Positions 12,334 through 25,064 of a stretch of 64,000 bases of DNA are shown one piece after another. The position numbers and the translations under genes were made by a program. Below the pieces are notes generated by a model. That model ran no database searches. It saw only the letters and a list, made by a program, of their open reading frames with translations, and was not told where the DNA came from. The stretch covers positions 930,001 through 994,000 of the forward strand of contig JBAJFE010000023.1 of the NCBI GenBank assembly GCA_037903355.1. Direction: 5' to 3'. The stretch is from Trichuris trichiura. Lineage: Eukaryota > Nematoda > Enoplea > Trichinellida > Trichuridae. The first letter of the stretch is position 1; the number at the start of each line of letters is the position of its first letter.

Positions 12334-12570
12334 TGTTTTATTGCCTAGACTTGACCGATTTGCGCGTTATAAAAGTTTCAATGCATTCAAGCTCCACCCT
12401 ACGTTCGTACTCGTAGGCTCAACTTGCAGAAAGGGGGAGCAGCGCCCTTTGGGCGCCTATACGCTATTTACCCTTAGGGAGGTTTTGTAAAATCTTTATC
12501 GATCCGCACGAGCAGGGAACACCTCTTTAGATATATACATTTGGTAGGTTAGTATTGGAGTCGGCTGACT

Positions 12571-12958
12571 TTATTTGGCCTTGTAGAGGAAGCCAGGGAG
12601 ACCGTATGTCCGCTGCGCATCTTTTCGAACGAAGATGGGCCGTCGGAGGTCCGGTTTCTTTGGCGCTAAGTCCTCGATTACGTATCGCGCTGCTGGCGGC
12701 GCAGGCGCTATTTCTTCCCCTTTTTTTTTATTGCCATTTTCCAATGCCGAAGCAACCAGACGAATAGCCGCCGACGTATGTCGCCAAGGCGACCCCATTT
12801 TTGGTATGTATGCTGACGACGCGCTCTCCTGTTGCGCTTTCGCTATTTCACCTCCGTCCTTCTCGAGTGCTCTAAAGCGCGCGTCAATTCGAGGACGGGC
12901 GCTCAAGTGGCGCCAGACGGCACGGCCACGTGTCGCTTCGATGAAAACTACCGTATAC
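12571..12958 (-). CDS. Unrecognised protein, 3' exon
   Basis: A minus-strand frame runs from a GGTAG acceptor (exon start about 12951) to a stop at 12571 that overlaps AATAAA. It reads FIEATRGRAVWRHLSARPRI, then a charged Ala/Lys/Glu segment, APAPPAARYVIEDLAPKKP and RRPIFVRKDAQRTYGLPGFL, about 124 residues. An upstream exon reading APTLEHAYES with a GTATGA donor (about 13000-13040) fits in phase. High GC, charged composition and phase fit favour a real exon. The basic N-terminal part could suit an organelle protein, but I recognise no family. The plus strand is also partly open here. Confidence 0.45.
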
Positions 12959-13335
12959 CCTTTTAAAAGTACATATGTAAACTTGAAAATCATTTTGTAT
13001 GTTTCAAATTCATACCAGCGCTTTCGTACGCATGTTCAAGCGTCGGGGCAGCTGTTGAACTTTAGTTTTGCTTCTTCGTTGTCGGCTAGCATTGAATAGA
13101 AGAGTTCTGAAGCTTTGTCGGCTGGATTTTGGGAAAAATACGCTTTTGTTTGGCTTAATCGCTCGATAGGTCAGGTGGGCGCCCCTGTTGACTCTGTGGG
13201 TGCATACAGCCTAGGGAATTTTGAAAAACTTATCATTTATGTTTTTTTGGCAATTGGAAAATGCTTATTTATTGTTATTTTTTTTAAGACTGAGTCATCA
13301 TCGCAGGGAGCCTTTCGTAGACCGTCCCAAAGGTG

Positions 13336-16300
13336 ATGGCCACTGCACGGACGGGTTTGTCGACCAGCACGGCGATCAGTTCGAACAGTTCAGCGACAGC
13401 CGGCTCGCTTATGGTTGGGCCTAATTTCAAAGTTGGCAAAAAGATCGGCTGCGGCAATTTCGGCGAACTTCGCTTGGGTAGGGCGCTATTTTTCACCTTT
13501 TCTCTTCTTTTTTTTCTATAGTAATTTGTTAGCACCGTTGCATATTGCAGGCAAGAACTTGTACAACAACGAGCATGTGGCCATCAAGTTGGAACCAATG
13601 CGCTCCAAGGCACCCCAACTACATCTTGAATTCCGGTTCTACAAAATGCTCGGCGTTGCCGGTACGTACTCGACAACAACCGGATGTTGTTTCTTCACTT
13701 TACAAATGTTAACTTCTCGTCTAAGGTCAATATTGGTTCTTTCATTTTCTTTATTCATCTTTTATTTACTTCTCCGCTTTAATAGCCCATTGCTTGCGCG
13801 TAGGTACGCGGCGTTAACGGTAAAAATCGTAGCCTATTGCGGCAACGTTTCCCATTTACGTTTCCGCCGACGTTTTTCAAATGGTTTTGCCATTTTCCGT
13901 TCGTTTCCAATCGACCGCGTCGTCGGTTGCAAAGTTGATTTGAAAAATGGTCGACCCGTCGGCCAATGATGTTTTTGCTACATTGTTTTACTTCCATTAT
14001 TTGTCATTGCAGCGGCGCCAACCGGCTTAATTATGCCGGCGAAATATTAGTCGCCAAAACGAGCCAACCGCCCTTGTAAGCAGCGAAGTTAAGTCAGTCT
14101 CTTTTGTTAGCTTTTTTTTCCGCATATCCAAAAGGCGGAAACGATTCGAAAGCGCCGCTTCGCTCGACGGGATGCCGTCGATGACATTTGGCCACCAAAA
14201 GCCGTATTCGATTTTGCAGGTTTTAATGTTTATCAATAATCGTGGCGGTATTTCGTTTATATGGCAACCGTTTGATTGCCGGTGATTGTATGCTAATTTT
14301 TTTTCTAAAAAAATTTCAATATGCTGATGGAAAATGGCCGTCACAACAACAACGAGACAATCGATAATTGGATGGCTTTGAATGGCGGCATTATCCAATG
14401 GAGCGGATTGGCCATTGGCAAGCAAAGTGGGGCATCGACGAGCGCAAAGTTGAATCGAAATAATTTACCCGGAAGCCTCTTGTCGACCAAATAGAGACGT
14501 CTGCCTCAGCGTGACGTAATTTCGGGAAGCACCTGTCGACAGTGATTCATTTATGTAAATTTTTCCACACCCGCGTCTCCGTTTGCTCATTCATTATTGG
14601 TTTTGGCAACTTGAACGTCGCTACGTCGACTGGGCAACATCGAAGAAGCTTTGTTAGCAAGCAGAAAGTTTGTAGTCCAAGTTTGCTTCATTCACTTTTT
14701 TTTCATGAATGAGTCACCTCACTCGATCAAGCTTCGTTAAGACGTAACGCGTTTTCGTGGTAAACAAACGCGCCTAAGTATAATTAACCTTCGCAGCCTC
14801 CATCGCTTTGTCTGCGTCATTCACTTCGTCCCGTCATGTCTTGTTGACAAGTCGTCATTATGCAAATTTTGTTACCTGAATATTTTTTATTGGTAGCCGG
14901 CGGGAAGCCATCGTTGTTTGGCCTTCTTGCCGGCAAGCGAAAAAGGAAAAAATGTGACACTTTTCTTTGTTTTTTCCTTTTTTGGTCGGTTGATCAAGTT
15001 TGTTAAAGAAATGGGCCGACGACCTGTTGCCTTGCTGATGCAATCCTCATTCAGAGAGCCTAGAGGGCGCGCTGAACTGAAAGCATTTTACGCATATACT
15101 CTAATTGCTTTATTGTTGTTGTTATTACGTATTTTGTCTTTTTTCTTTTTGGCGAATATAGCGTTTGGCGTGAAGCTTTCCCGCCTTGAGTGAGCCAACG
15201 TTTAAAGCGGTCAATTTTTTTCCCAATTCGTCAAATAATCCTTTAAAGGCAACCAAAAGTCGATTGCCCATTGGCTGTCCACTTTTGTAGGCGACCATCC
15301 AGCCAAAGGTGGAAATGAGTAATAGGCAAACCTTTTGGTTGCTTACCTTTCCGCGCCCGCAAACTTGACAGCCTTTGTCGTCGTTCGGGCGGGGTTGAAT
15401 TGCGCAAATGAAACGCAGTGTATTTTAGTGAACGCAGGATGAATGTTTGTCGGTAGTCCATTTTTAAAATTTGAATTTATGTAAATTTGTTGCGCTTGCG
15501 TCGAAAAAAAAACTTAAACAAAAAGCCAACAATCGAATTTTGCTATTTCGAAATGCGCGTTTAATTTTATCTTTAAAATCTTTTTTTAACGTAAGAGTAC
15601 AAGTTGCCGATATTAGAGTATTTGGTTTTTCATATAAAGTTTATTGTGATAAGAAAAATGGGTTAAAAGCCGTGAAAGTTTTTTCAAAAAATTTGCATAG
15701 TATATACGTGTATATACGTGTTCTTTTTAACTCAGCTTTAATCTAATTTGCATAGCCGCCATTTGTTGGTTGCACCAACTACTTGCTGAGCAGTGAAATA
15801 ATGCTTTGCTATTAATAAGTATTTGCATATTTATTAGTAATATACAGCGACGGTCATTCTTCGGCTGACGGTTTTGTTTTAACATATTGGAAAAGGCGCC
15901 CTATGAACGTGATCGATCCCCTTTTGGCTTTTGCTTTAAACGTCAATGCAAAGCGAAGTATTGAACTGGCGATGTGGCAAATATGCAAAATTTTTCTCAT
16001 TTTAAATTTAGTATATTTAAAAAAAACTGTACGTACTCTTTTTCCAGCTTATGGTAATTTTGCTTTGTTATTTTTAGAGGGTATTCCTCAGGTGCATTAT
16101 TTCGGTCCTTGTGCCAAGTACAACGCGCTGGTAATGGAATTGCTTGGCCACTCTCTTGAAGATTTGTTCGACCTAAGCGATCGCAAGTTTTCAGTCAAAA
16201 CCGTATGCATGATTGCAATGCAGCTGGTATATATTATATATATATAATACGCTTTAAATGACAAAAAAAATATGTAAATTTTTTGCGTCACGCAGGTACG

Positions 16301-17779
16301 CCGTATTGAATACGTCCATTCCAAGCATTTGATCTATCGAGATGTTAAACCGGAGAATTTTCTCATTGGAAGGCACTCAACACGAAAGCAGCACATAGTC
16401 CACATAATTGACTTTGGCTTGGCTAAGGAGTATATTGACCCGGATACGAGCAAGCACATACCCTACAGGGAACACAAGTCACTTACCGGTACCGCACGGT
16501 ACATGTCCATAAATACCCATTTGGGTCGAGGTGCGCCGCACCTTTGTTTACTCCATTTTTAAAAATCAATATTAACTAAAATTGTAGAGCAAAGTCGCCG
16601 GGACGATTTGGAAGCGCTTGGTCATATGTTTATGTATTTTCTTCGGGGCAGTTTGCCATGGCAGGGTTTGAAGGCGGATACGCTCAAGGAACGCTATCAA
16701 AAGATTGGCGATACAAAGCGCGCCACACCGGTGGAAGTTCTATGCGAAGGATTTCCAGGTAAAAGCTTGCCGCCGGCGCCGCTCAACCTTTTATTTGCAT
16801 AATCATTTCAAAAATGGAACTTTTAAGAAGAATTTGCCATCTATCTGCGCTATTCGAGGCGTCTTGACTTCTTCGAGACACCCGACTACGACTACTGCTG
16901 GGAATTGTTCAAGGCGGTGCTCGATCGCAACGGATGGACCTACGACAACGAGTTCGACTGGACAATCAAGCTAAACCAGTCGGTAAGCCGCCTTTCCGTA
17001 AAATATTCAAATTCGTCCGGGAGAAGAAAAACAATAGGCTTACAGTATACAATGAAGATTTTCAAGTTACAACATCATCTCTTATCCCGCCAAATTTGAA
17101 ATGGAGAGTAGTACGTTCTCCATAAGTGCTTAATATTTGACTATCATCTTACATCGACGGGGTTAGCTGTTTTTCTCGAGACTTTGCCCTCCATTCTTTT
17201 TTCCTTTTAAGGAAAGCGCCTTTATAGGCATCCAATTTAAATGCAGGGCCCATTTTCGGGATTGACAGTAAGGAGAGAGAGAGCAGAATGTGGGCCCATG
17301 CTTGTCGGCCTGGAGCCGTAAATTAAAAATAGTTTGTTAATTCGTGTGCTTTAAAAAGTGGATGCGTTCAGACGACCACCAGTTCGTCATTTCACGTTTG
17401 CGAATCCCTGCCGTTGGCCGGAAAGGAGTCGTCGGCCTTTGACAAGAGGCGGTTCGCAAATTCGGCTGCCAAGGTTGACGAACGGGGTCGAGCGGGGCGC
17501 CAACCGACCACCGGTTTTTTGGGTCCATTGCACAACGACCGACATCATAGTTCCGTTTTGGCCATCAATTCAAATACGGTAGACGTTGTCGACGATCCCG
17601 GTGGTCGATCGCAGCAACCGATCAATCCTCGTCTCGATCCCGACTCTTCTAGCGATATCAAGTTTGATTCTCGCTTGCATGCGTTCATTTTTTTCAAAGG
17701 CTAATGTGAATTTTTTCTCCCCCTTTTAAGGTGTTGCTGCTTTAAGCGAGGCCGGTCAAACAAGCTGAACGTCAAGTGA
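13336..17779 (+). CDS. csnk1g: Casein kinase 1 gamma
   Basis: Eight exons: 13336-13477, 13551-13661, 16078-16226, 16296-16530, 16588-16758, 16828-16982, 17372-17661, 17731-17779; 433 residues, all phases consistent. The kinase domain shows the glycine loop [12 protein letters not shown] (about 37-48), Lys60 in [17 protein letters not shown] with Asp150, DFG at 173-175 and the CK1 signature [37 protein letters not shown] helices follow. The tail contains [11 protein letters not shown] and ends with a [15 protein letters not shown] peptide, matching the palmitoylated C-terminus that anchors CK1 gamma to the plasma membrane, where the family phosphorylates Wnt co-receptors and trafficking factors. 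The last two exons were placed to recover this tail. Intron 2 is 2.4 kb; the others are 50-400 bp. Confidence 0.95.
13662..16077 (+). other. Large intron 2 of casein kinase 1 gamma
   Basis: A 2,416-bp intron between the exon ending LGVA and the exon starting [10 protein letters not shown]. It holds only short open frames, none with a recognisable domain on either strand, and several ATGCAAAT/TTTGCAT octamers (for example near 14860, 15690, 15750 and 15820). No nested gene is supported. Confidence 0.6.
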
Positions 17780-18700
17780 AGCCCGAATTATTCATGCTGC
17801 TGTGTATACAATACTTGGAGGAGAGTGGAAGGACGACAACAAGATATTGGTGGAATACGCAAAAAATTCAGCTTGTTCCGTTCGTTGCACAATATGCCAT
17901 TTGCTAATCTCCGTTTTAACGTATGTTTTTCTGCACACACACACAAACATTGGGTTGTTCTACTCGCCTTTTTGTCGCGGCAATGCCGACAGCCCCGTCT
18001 CTTCTCATATTCCATAAATGTTATGACGACGACGACGACAATGACGGTTCTCCTTTATTGGTAAGGAAATGTGCGCTTATGGAAGAAAGCGTTTTTTCTT
18101 TCTCTCGTTTGCTCCTCGTTGAATATGTGGGACAGGGCGAATGATCGATCGATCACCTGTGCGGAATGTATGCTCAGTGTTGAAGGGTTGGCGCTTGTAA
18201 AGAGACGTAAAGTTGAAGCTGCGATCGTTCAAGTTGTTAGCTTAGTCGCGTCTATTATAGTTGGTTGCCGCTCTCTCTCTCTCACACAGTGTTTTTCCCT
18301 CCAAATTGATGATTGCTTGTCGTATTTTCTCTTTTTTTCTCCCTCCATCACACAGCGGCACACCAACTATTCAACCATTCATCGCTCTCTCTCTCAGTCT
18401 CAGTTTGTTCTTTAACTTCATCCAGTGAATGTATCCGCTGTCGCCAACCCTTCGCGTCAATTGTTTTTCGTTAATCGTTTGCGCGCGCAACCTTTGCATT
18501 TTTCATCTCTCCATTTAAGTATATACGTATTAGAGCTGTGTTGCTTCTACCCGCTGCGATTGAATCCAATCGCGGTGAGGCAAACAGTAAAATTCAAACA
18601 ACAATTGTTCATTCCTCTTCAGATTATCCAACTGACTTCCTATAGTTCGCGCAATTATCCAAGTAGCGTCAACCCATTACGTCACGTGTAAATAAACTTA
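17780..18700 (+). other. Probable 3' untranslated region of casein kinase 1 gamma
   Basis: After the stop at 17777 the sequence is pyrimidine-rich with CACACACAC (near 17935), GACGACGACGAC (near 18025) and CTCTCTCTCT runs (near 18270 and 18385). An AATAAA lies near 18690. No protein is recognisable. It may be a long 3' untranslated region with regulatory tracts; transcript extent is inferred. Confidence 0.4.
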
Positions 18701-19814
18701 TTATTTAAATTTCTTAATTTTACTTCTCACTTTGTCGGTAGGTTCTCTCAGCAACTCATAAAGAACTAACGAATATTCTAAGGATGAAAAATGAAACTAT
18801 AAATGAGTCGTCATTCGTTCGATTCGGAGCAGCGTTAAGTGGATGCGTCACATTCCAACAAACGCAGTTAATTTCATACAACATAACGATAACATAATGA
18901 CAAACAGTAACGCAGTTTTATGAAAAAAATGGTAGAAAGCCAAACTAAAAGTTTATAGCGCGAATAAAGGAGAGGCGCAGCTGACGACCAACAACTGTTC
19001 GTTGTACAGTTTCCATATCCGCGGTTGTTTATGGAAATTAAAATTTGCATTCCCAAAAGCATTAAAACATTTGCCGAAATAAATGTAGTCACTGTACGTT
19101 CCTTTACGAACAATTGGTCGCTGAAGGAAAACGGAAGTGGTAACAATGTTTTTCGCCCATTTAGCACTTACGAAGAATATACGTTGTAGCAAATATTTTC
19201 GTAAGTTCAGCGGTCGTCTCTGACTTTGCCTTTAACAGAAAGTTGAAAGCAAACTCGCATCTAACACAAAACATTTTATTCATTTTCGTAACGTCAATAG
19301 TTAAGTCAATGCGAGATCATTGCGTTAGAAAAACAAATAGCGAAAGAGACGGCGGTGACACAAAAACATTCCACTTTTGTCTGATGAACTTATAAATGAT
19401 TCAATATTTTGCATAAATGAACCATCGCAGATTGCTTCGCTCATTCGTAGTGCAATTTCGACTTCTCAATGAACGGTTACTTCATTCATTGAACAAATAA
19501 TTGAATGACTACGAATGGTATCTTTGCGAGAAAGGACCTTCGATATTTTTATGGAACGGAAATCGACAACTGTCACTACCCTGTCATCGGAGAAACAGCG
19601 GCGCATTTGCATATCATAATTAAACTTCTTCAGCTATTCCATCGATGCCGACAGAATTTCATCACTCTGAGGTGAACTATGCGTCAATATCGTCCGACTT
19701 TATGAAACCGTTATAACAGTCTCACACATCAGTCGCCACATTTTCAATGCAACCGAGCAAAGAGCAGAAAATCACTGTATAATCATACATTTAAAAAGAT
19801 TTGTAGGCAAGTTG

Positions 19815-22163
19815 ACGCGGACATCAGTCTTTGAGCAAAGAAATTTGCTTTAGAAATGGTCATCAGCTTGAATCGAATATTCATTAAGGCTTCTGGCCAA
19901 CAGTTGCCAGCAAATCTTCAGTTAATATTGCAATTATTCCACTTGTTCACATATTGGAACTTCGGGTCCATTCGTTCAGTTATCGAAGCCGCCGTCTCTT
20001 GCATATCATCATAAGCGGGAATAACCCAAATGTATATATCTTTCTTCTCCGGCAGACTGGAGAAATAAACTCTCCAAGGTTTCGATCAACCTTTCCTTGG
20101 AGAGCACCTTCGTCAATGCCACATTTAGCCGCGCTGAAGACGGCGACAGGTGATTGTAGCCGCCGTCTCTCACATATCATCATAAGTGGCAATAATGCAA
20201 ATGTGTTCTTAACGGCATGCGTTTTGACCCATTCCATTAAACTGACGTTCGAAGGCTCAATCACTTCGTTTCAGTACATTGTTGCTTCCTTATGGGCACG
20301 TGATCATTATTTCCGCGTTGGGAAGAGCGCAGTATTGTACCTGTATCTTTCATACGACTGATTAGCACTACAGGTGACGAGACCAATCAGGATGAATCTT
20401 CGTACTAGCCCACGATAATAATCTCTCAGGAAACTGAGCATGTTTTTTACAGATCTTTAATGAAGATTCATGGCTTCAACAATCTCTTGTAAGTACTTTA
20501 GTAAAATGCAGTTTCGGGACTGAGGGAAGCTCCTTCTGCAACCAACCAGGCTGCTAAATGATGTCAACGCTTCATGAATCTCGTATGTGTAGCAGTACAA
20601 GAGAATGTCAGCCGCGAGGCTGAGGAAAAGGCTCAACCATACCACAGTGTGAACATCAACGATTTCAGATGGGTCAATTTCCCGCCCCTGTGCGGATTCA
20701 ATGCTTCCAGAACCAAAATCATCACCAGTTTCCCACACAGTGCGAAAAGAAAGGTCTTCAGCGTTATTCCCTTCTCTCACATATCATCATAATCATCGCC
20801 GTCTCTCACATATCATCATAAGTGGCAATAATGCAAATGTATATATCTTTCTTCTCCTGCAAACTGGAGCAATAAACTCTCCAAGGTTTCGATCAACCTT
20901 TTCTTGGAGAGCACCTTGGCCAATGCCACATTTACCCGCGCTGAAGACGGCGACAGGTGATCCCCAAAAGCTTCTCCATAAAGAAATTTCTGAACGGGTA
21001 GTTTTTCCGTACAATAATGTTAAAGTATATATCATTCAAACAAACACTTCTGCTTCGCTTCCATGTGACGACAAGCGCCGAACTCCAATATCGTAACCGC
21101 GTTGTCCAACTGCGTATTGTACGACTTGCAACATTTCGACAGCTCGGCGCCTTCACAAATTTGGGCGTCAATGTCGCCAAACCAATATCGTTAATAATCA
21201 GTTATCTTCTCAGGAGCGCAACGAATAAACGACTTTAACATACAGCAACTGTCCGTGTCACGCCTGAAAAAACAGTATCGATTACATTGGACATCCCTGA
21301 TCCTTTTTCGGATTGAAAAAATTACAATACAACTCGTCTGATTCGACCATTCAAGCTGACATACATTTTATAAAGAAAAACAGAGAAAACCTCAACCGCG
21401 TACTGAGAAGGAAACGGAGACGTACTCCTTTCCAGTACGACTTTAAGTGATGAAGAAATTAAATCATTTCGGGAGCGCGTATTAACAGCTCAAATAAAAG
21501 AGAAGAAGCTAAGCTGACGCGTGTTTAACGCAAACGAATAAAGTGAAAGCAATGCAAAGAAACAAATACTGTTTACATACCCGCCATGTTGCAGAAAGAG
21601 TGTAACACCAATTAAATATCGTCTGACAGTTCCCTGCAGAACTAATCGTTCAGTTCTGCACCCGAAGGAACGCCCTGCCACTGAACAGACAACTACACGT
21701 CACTTATTACGGTAGGAATGCAGGTTCAAATACCTGCGAATCAATAAAGAGAAAAAATTGCAAGTTCTGCTGTTTAGAGAAGACGAATTAAGGAATGTTA
21801 GTTAATATTTCACTATTAATAATTATGTTTTAATATTTGGTTGTCTGTACAACGCCTTACAATGAAGCGGGCGTAAACATAGTAATGATCGAAGAGTGCA
21901 CTTTACTGTCGTAAAACGTTGCCATAACAATAGTCGGCAAAAATTCTGATTTCGTGATTAAATTACTTTTTCTAAACGTTGTGCCGACAAAAGTTCGGAA
22001 ATTTGTCATGCTGCAAAGTCTCGTTTGTCAGCTAACGTAATTTCTGTCTTGAATTATCCCGGAAGAGTTTACTTGCGACTGTTCAACAATCCTGCAGCAG
22101 TATTTCGTTGCATAGATCGCTTTTGGTCAAATGGATTTCGAGAAAACATTCTAAAAAGCCAGT
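19815..22163 (+). repeat. Dispersed repeat copy A with decayed exon-like segments
   Basis: This 2.35-kb block matches, in reverse orientation, 59855-61262 (copy B). In the plus direction several frames are conserved in both copies at the protein level: SNCVLYDLQHFDSSAPSQIW (21078-21193), TVRVTPEKTVSITLDIPD (21248-21311), STTLSDEEIKSF (21432-21515), and KSSEICHAA followed by LSANVISVLNYPGRVYL and VFRCIDRFWSNG (21989-22163). The changes between copies are largely at third positions. Copy A has about a 4-base deletion relative to copy B before STTLSDEE, which breaks the frame. Copy A also has a 1-kb insertion (about 20040-21020). It may be a duplicated multi-exon gene or an unrecognised transposon; the protein matches no family I know. 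Confidence 0.75.
19985..20960 (+). repeat. Internal duplication within repeat copy A
   Basis: About 165 bases at 19988-20150 recur at 20797-20960 in direct orientation: GCCGTCTCTCACATATCATC, ATAAGTGGCAATAA, then AAATGTATATATCTTTCTTC and GCGCTGAAGACGGCGACAGG. A third partial copy starts at 20159. Differences are few, so the duplication is younger than the split between copies A and B. Between the copies a plus-strand frame reads SREAEEKAQPYHSVNINDFR; its significance is unclear. Confidence 0.8.
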
Positions 22164-22810
22164 AAACATAATAACTGGATTTCTGCTAAATTTATTTCCG
22201 TCATAGGGAAAAATGCTTTAATTATTTTAACAAGATGCTTGTTGCGAGTGCGTCAGTATTCGCGAAGCCTTTAAATGCAAAATGCTTAAGACGTCTCACG
22301 TTGACATATCGCAGGTAACAACAAAGTATGGGCAATGGGTGCGTATGATGACTCGATGGTACGGGTTACGATTAGGAGAAGAACGTGTTTTCAACACGAT
22401 CGGTTTTTATGGTTTGCGGCTTTTTGAATTTTTAGACGAGAGATTTCAACTGGTGTTTATCATATTCAACAGTTTATTGAAAGATAGAATGTCAACGAGA
22501 AATTGAAACAAAGTAAGTGAAATGCACATTGAATGAAGTCAGCGAGGCTTTAAGGACGAAGTTAGGCTACTATCATTGACTATAGCATTGATTCGTTCTC
22601 GCCGTCGCATTAATGATTTGCACCAATTTGACCACGTTGAAATTGGCGTAAAATGTCTGTTTTTTGTAGATGCAGCTTCTTGGTACGGGACTATAAGTTT
22701 GTTTCGTATCTTTTTTATATTTCTTTCTTGTTCGTCTTCAGGGCGCCAACAATTTTGAGCACCTGTGCTCGAAATATCGTATTAGTATTTGCAGGATCGT
22801 TGACCACTGT

Positions 22811-23376
22811 TTGTTGACTCTATGGCGATCGACTATCATGTTATATCTTCAATTAAGCTGCATTTTGATATCGTCCGTACGCTGTTCGCAGATGCTCGTC
22901 CGAATTGGTCCTCAATGCCAATTGCACACTGTTATGGATGCGTATCGCTTGACGGAAGAGCAATTCAGATCGCGCAGAAGTTTATCTTCTTATCGTTTTC
23001 GCCTCTCGTTGTTCTGTAACGAGAATTGCAAATATCATTGGTGGCATTGCGGTAAAAGATGGCCACTGTAAAAGTCTTTTGAAGATGACAATATCATTAA
23101 CTTTCCCATTTTCTTCTTTCAGGAAACCGTACCTGGGTTCATCCGTATAACTTTGCGGACAGCGCTAACAGACTCGCAGCGCGAACTGCAGCCAAATATC
23201 ATTCATGTCACCGCTCCATCAATGGCTGTCACATATCATTGCTATACATGGAGAACAACTGTCCGCATATCGTAAGCTTTGAAGACGCTACGATGGCACA
23301 ACCTATCGCCATGAACGCTTCAGCTAACACTAAACGGTGGATCGACTTACAGCGTAAATGTACGATGGATGAATGA
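22811..23376 (+). pseudogene. Possible two-exon coding remnant downstream of repeat copy A
   Basis: A frame reading LFCNENCKYHWWHCG can be spliced at a GTAAAA donor near 23049 to a TTTCAG acceptor at 23122, continuing NRTWVHPYNFADSANRLAAR and IAMNASANTKRWIDLQRKC to a stop at 23376. The Trp/Cys/His pattern is reminiscent of a zinc-binding module, but I cannot name one. A second frame over 22822-23019 (MAIDYHVISSIKLHFDIVRT) also looks coding, which suggests a frame-shifted, decayed sequence, perhaps part of the same mobile or duplicated unit as copy A. Confidence 0.3.
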
Positions 23377-25064
23377 TTTGCAGGTACTGTTGCATTTGAT
23401 GCGCAGGCAGTTTTTACAGCGAATAATGGTTTTTTGAAAGCCTTCTCGCGTAGTAGCTGTGAAGCTGTTCGGCTTCTTTGTATAAACGTGGCTTATGATT
23501 AAATACGCTAGTTTATTCATAAGCTCATTTCGCAAGGACGCGTGGTTGCCCTGAATGAGTAGGCGAGTTCTGAAGGAACTCCTGCCTTCAAAATTAGCTG
23601 CGTATTTAGCTTAAAGTTGTGCATTCGATCACCGGTAGCTTCGATTAGACTATTTTTTAGCGTTAATCAATTGTTTAAAAGTACAACTATGCCTAATGCA
23701 ATTGATTTACGGTGAATTCCTTTGGGAGGATAAAGTTTTATTAATACTGGAGCTTTCCTGTATCAACGTTCACTCATCGACGGCGGTCTGCTAACTGGGT
23801 GCGCTGACGTTGTGGTGTTAAGAAAAGATTTCATTACCTAAGGAGGGTTTATCGAAGGTGTGATCTGCATGTTGTGTAACTGTAACTTCCTAATATGAGA
23901 ACTTTTACTTAAAAAGTTTACCTATCAGTGGTTTTTTTCGTCTATACTTACTACGCATTTGCTATAGTTCCTATGACCATAGCTATATGCAGGCGAAGAA
24001 ACATAAACAGATGAAGTAAGCACAGTGCTCACAATATGTGCTTGTCAGATGCGCCGCTGTAGTGAACTAACATCATTGCAACTCTGAAATTCGACTCTAA
24101 GTATATTAGCTAATTTTTAAACGTTGAAGAATGAGAGTGACAGATGGGTAAGCTGATATCCAAATGAAATTATTAAATCAAGTTCGTTGACAGCAATAGG
24201 ATGTGTGCAAATGGAGTCAGCAAATTCCAATCAACAGGTTTAAATAAGAATTTCTTATTTTGGGTGCAACAGGTGCAGTGAATGCACTTTATGCGTAGGT
24301 AATAAGTACATTTTAATTCTACGCGTCAAGTAAAGCAAAACTATTTTCAGCTCGCCGATTTGCTTCCATACGCGTATACTGGACATATGGTGCTCAAAAG
24401 TTGGACTTCGGTTAACTTTCCGACGGTTATTCGCAGAACTCAACGAATATCATCTTCTGCGATCACTTGAAAGCTTTCGTACTTGTGGGTCAAAGAATGT
24501 GGCTTCATAAACATTACCGCTTCCTTGGCTTTGCGCCAATACACTTTGCCGAAAGGCATTTAAGCAGTTGAAAAGAAATCTTACCGTACAAACCTGAGTA
24601 TCAATTATTTGGTACATCTAAAGCAGCTATTCAAAAAAACTATTTAAAAAATTAAATTGTCAATCTTATTCTTTAACACTGTGTCGACAAGCAAAATCCA
24701 ACGATAGGGCTCGAAACGATAAGGTAGTTTTTTTTGGCAAGATGCCAGCGGCCATGTGCTCCAGATGAAATATGCGACCAATAACAGATAAGAAAAAATT
24801 TAAATGTTCGAGTTTCAGTTATCAACAAACTATTAAATGCATGCTTTAGCATTAGCTACCAGCGATGAGGGAGAAAAAACATTCAAATTAATTTTGCGAC
24901 TGTTGGCGCAGTCTTTTCTTTTAAAGTTATCCGAAGACAAAGCCGTTAAAGAAAATTTTATTTTCTCTTCACATGCGATGCATTGACGTAATCACAACTG
25001 ATTACAATAAAACTATAAACGCTTCTTTTCGTAAACTGATTTGCAATGGGCCATACATGAATGT
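23377..25064. other. Intergenic DNA without recognisable features
   Basis: Only short open frames without domains. A small hairpin-like AAGAATTTCTTATT lies near 24247. No gene is supported. Confidence 0.5.

Noticed and set aside
12146..12490. Plus-strand frame of about 115 codons
   Set aside because: It lacks an ATG at its start and any domain; the minus strand frame has a good ATG context and a stop in AATAAA. Strand choice stays uncertain.
20137..20150. CTGAAGACGG in repeat copy A, like the hammerhead 5' core
   Set aside because: The required stem II partner and GAAA are missing downstream, so it is not a hammerhead.
21715..21735. GGTTCAAATACC resembling a tRNA B box within the dispersed repeat, also at 60290 in inverse
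   Set aside because: No acceptor stem, anticodon stem or properly spaced A box could be folded around it, so I do not call a tRNA or tRNA-derived element.
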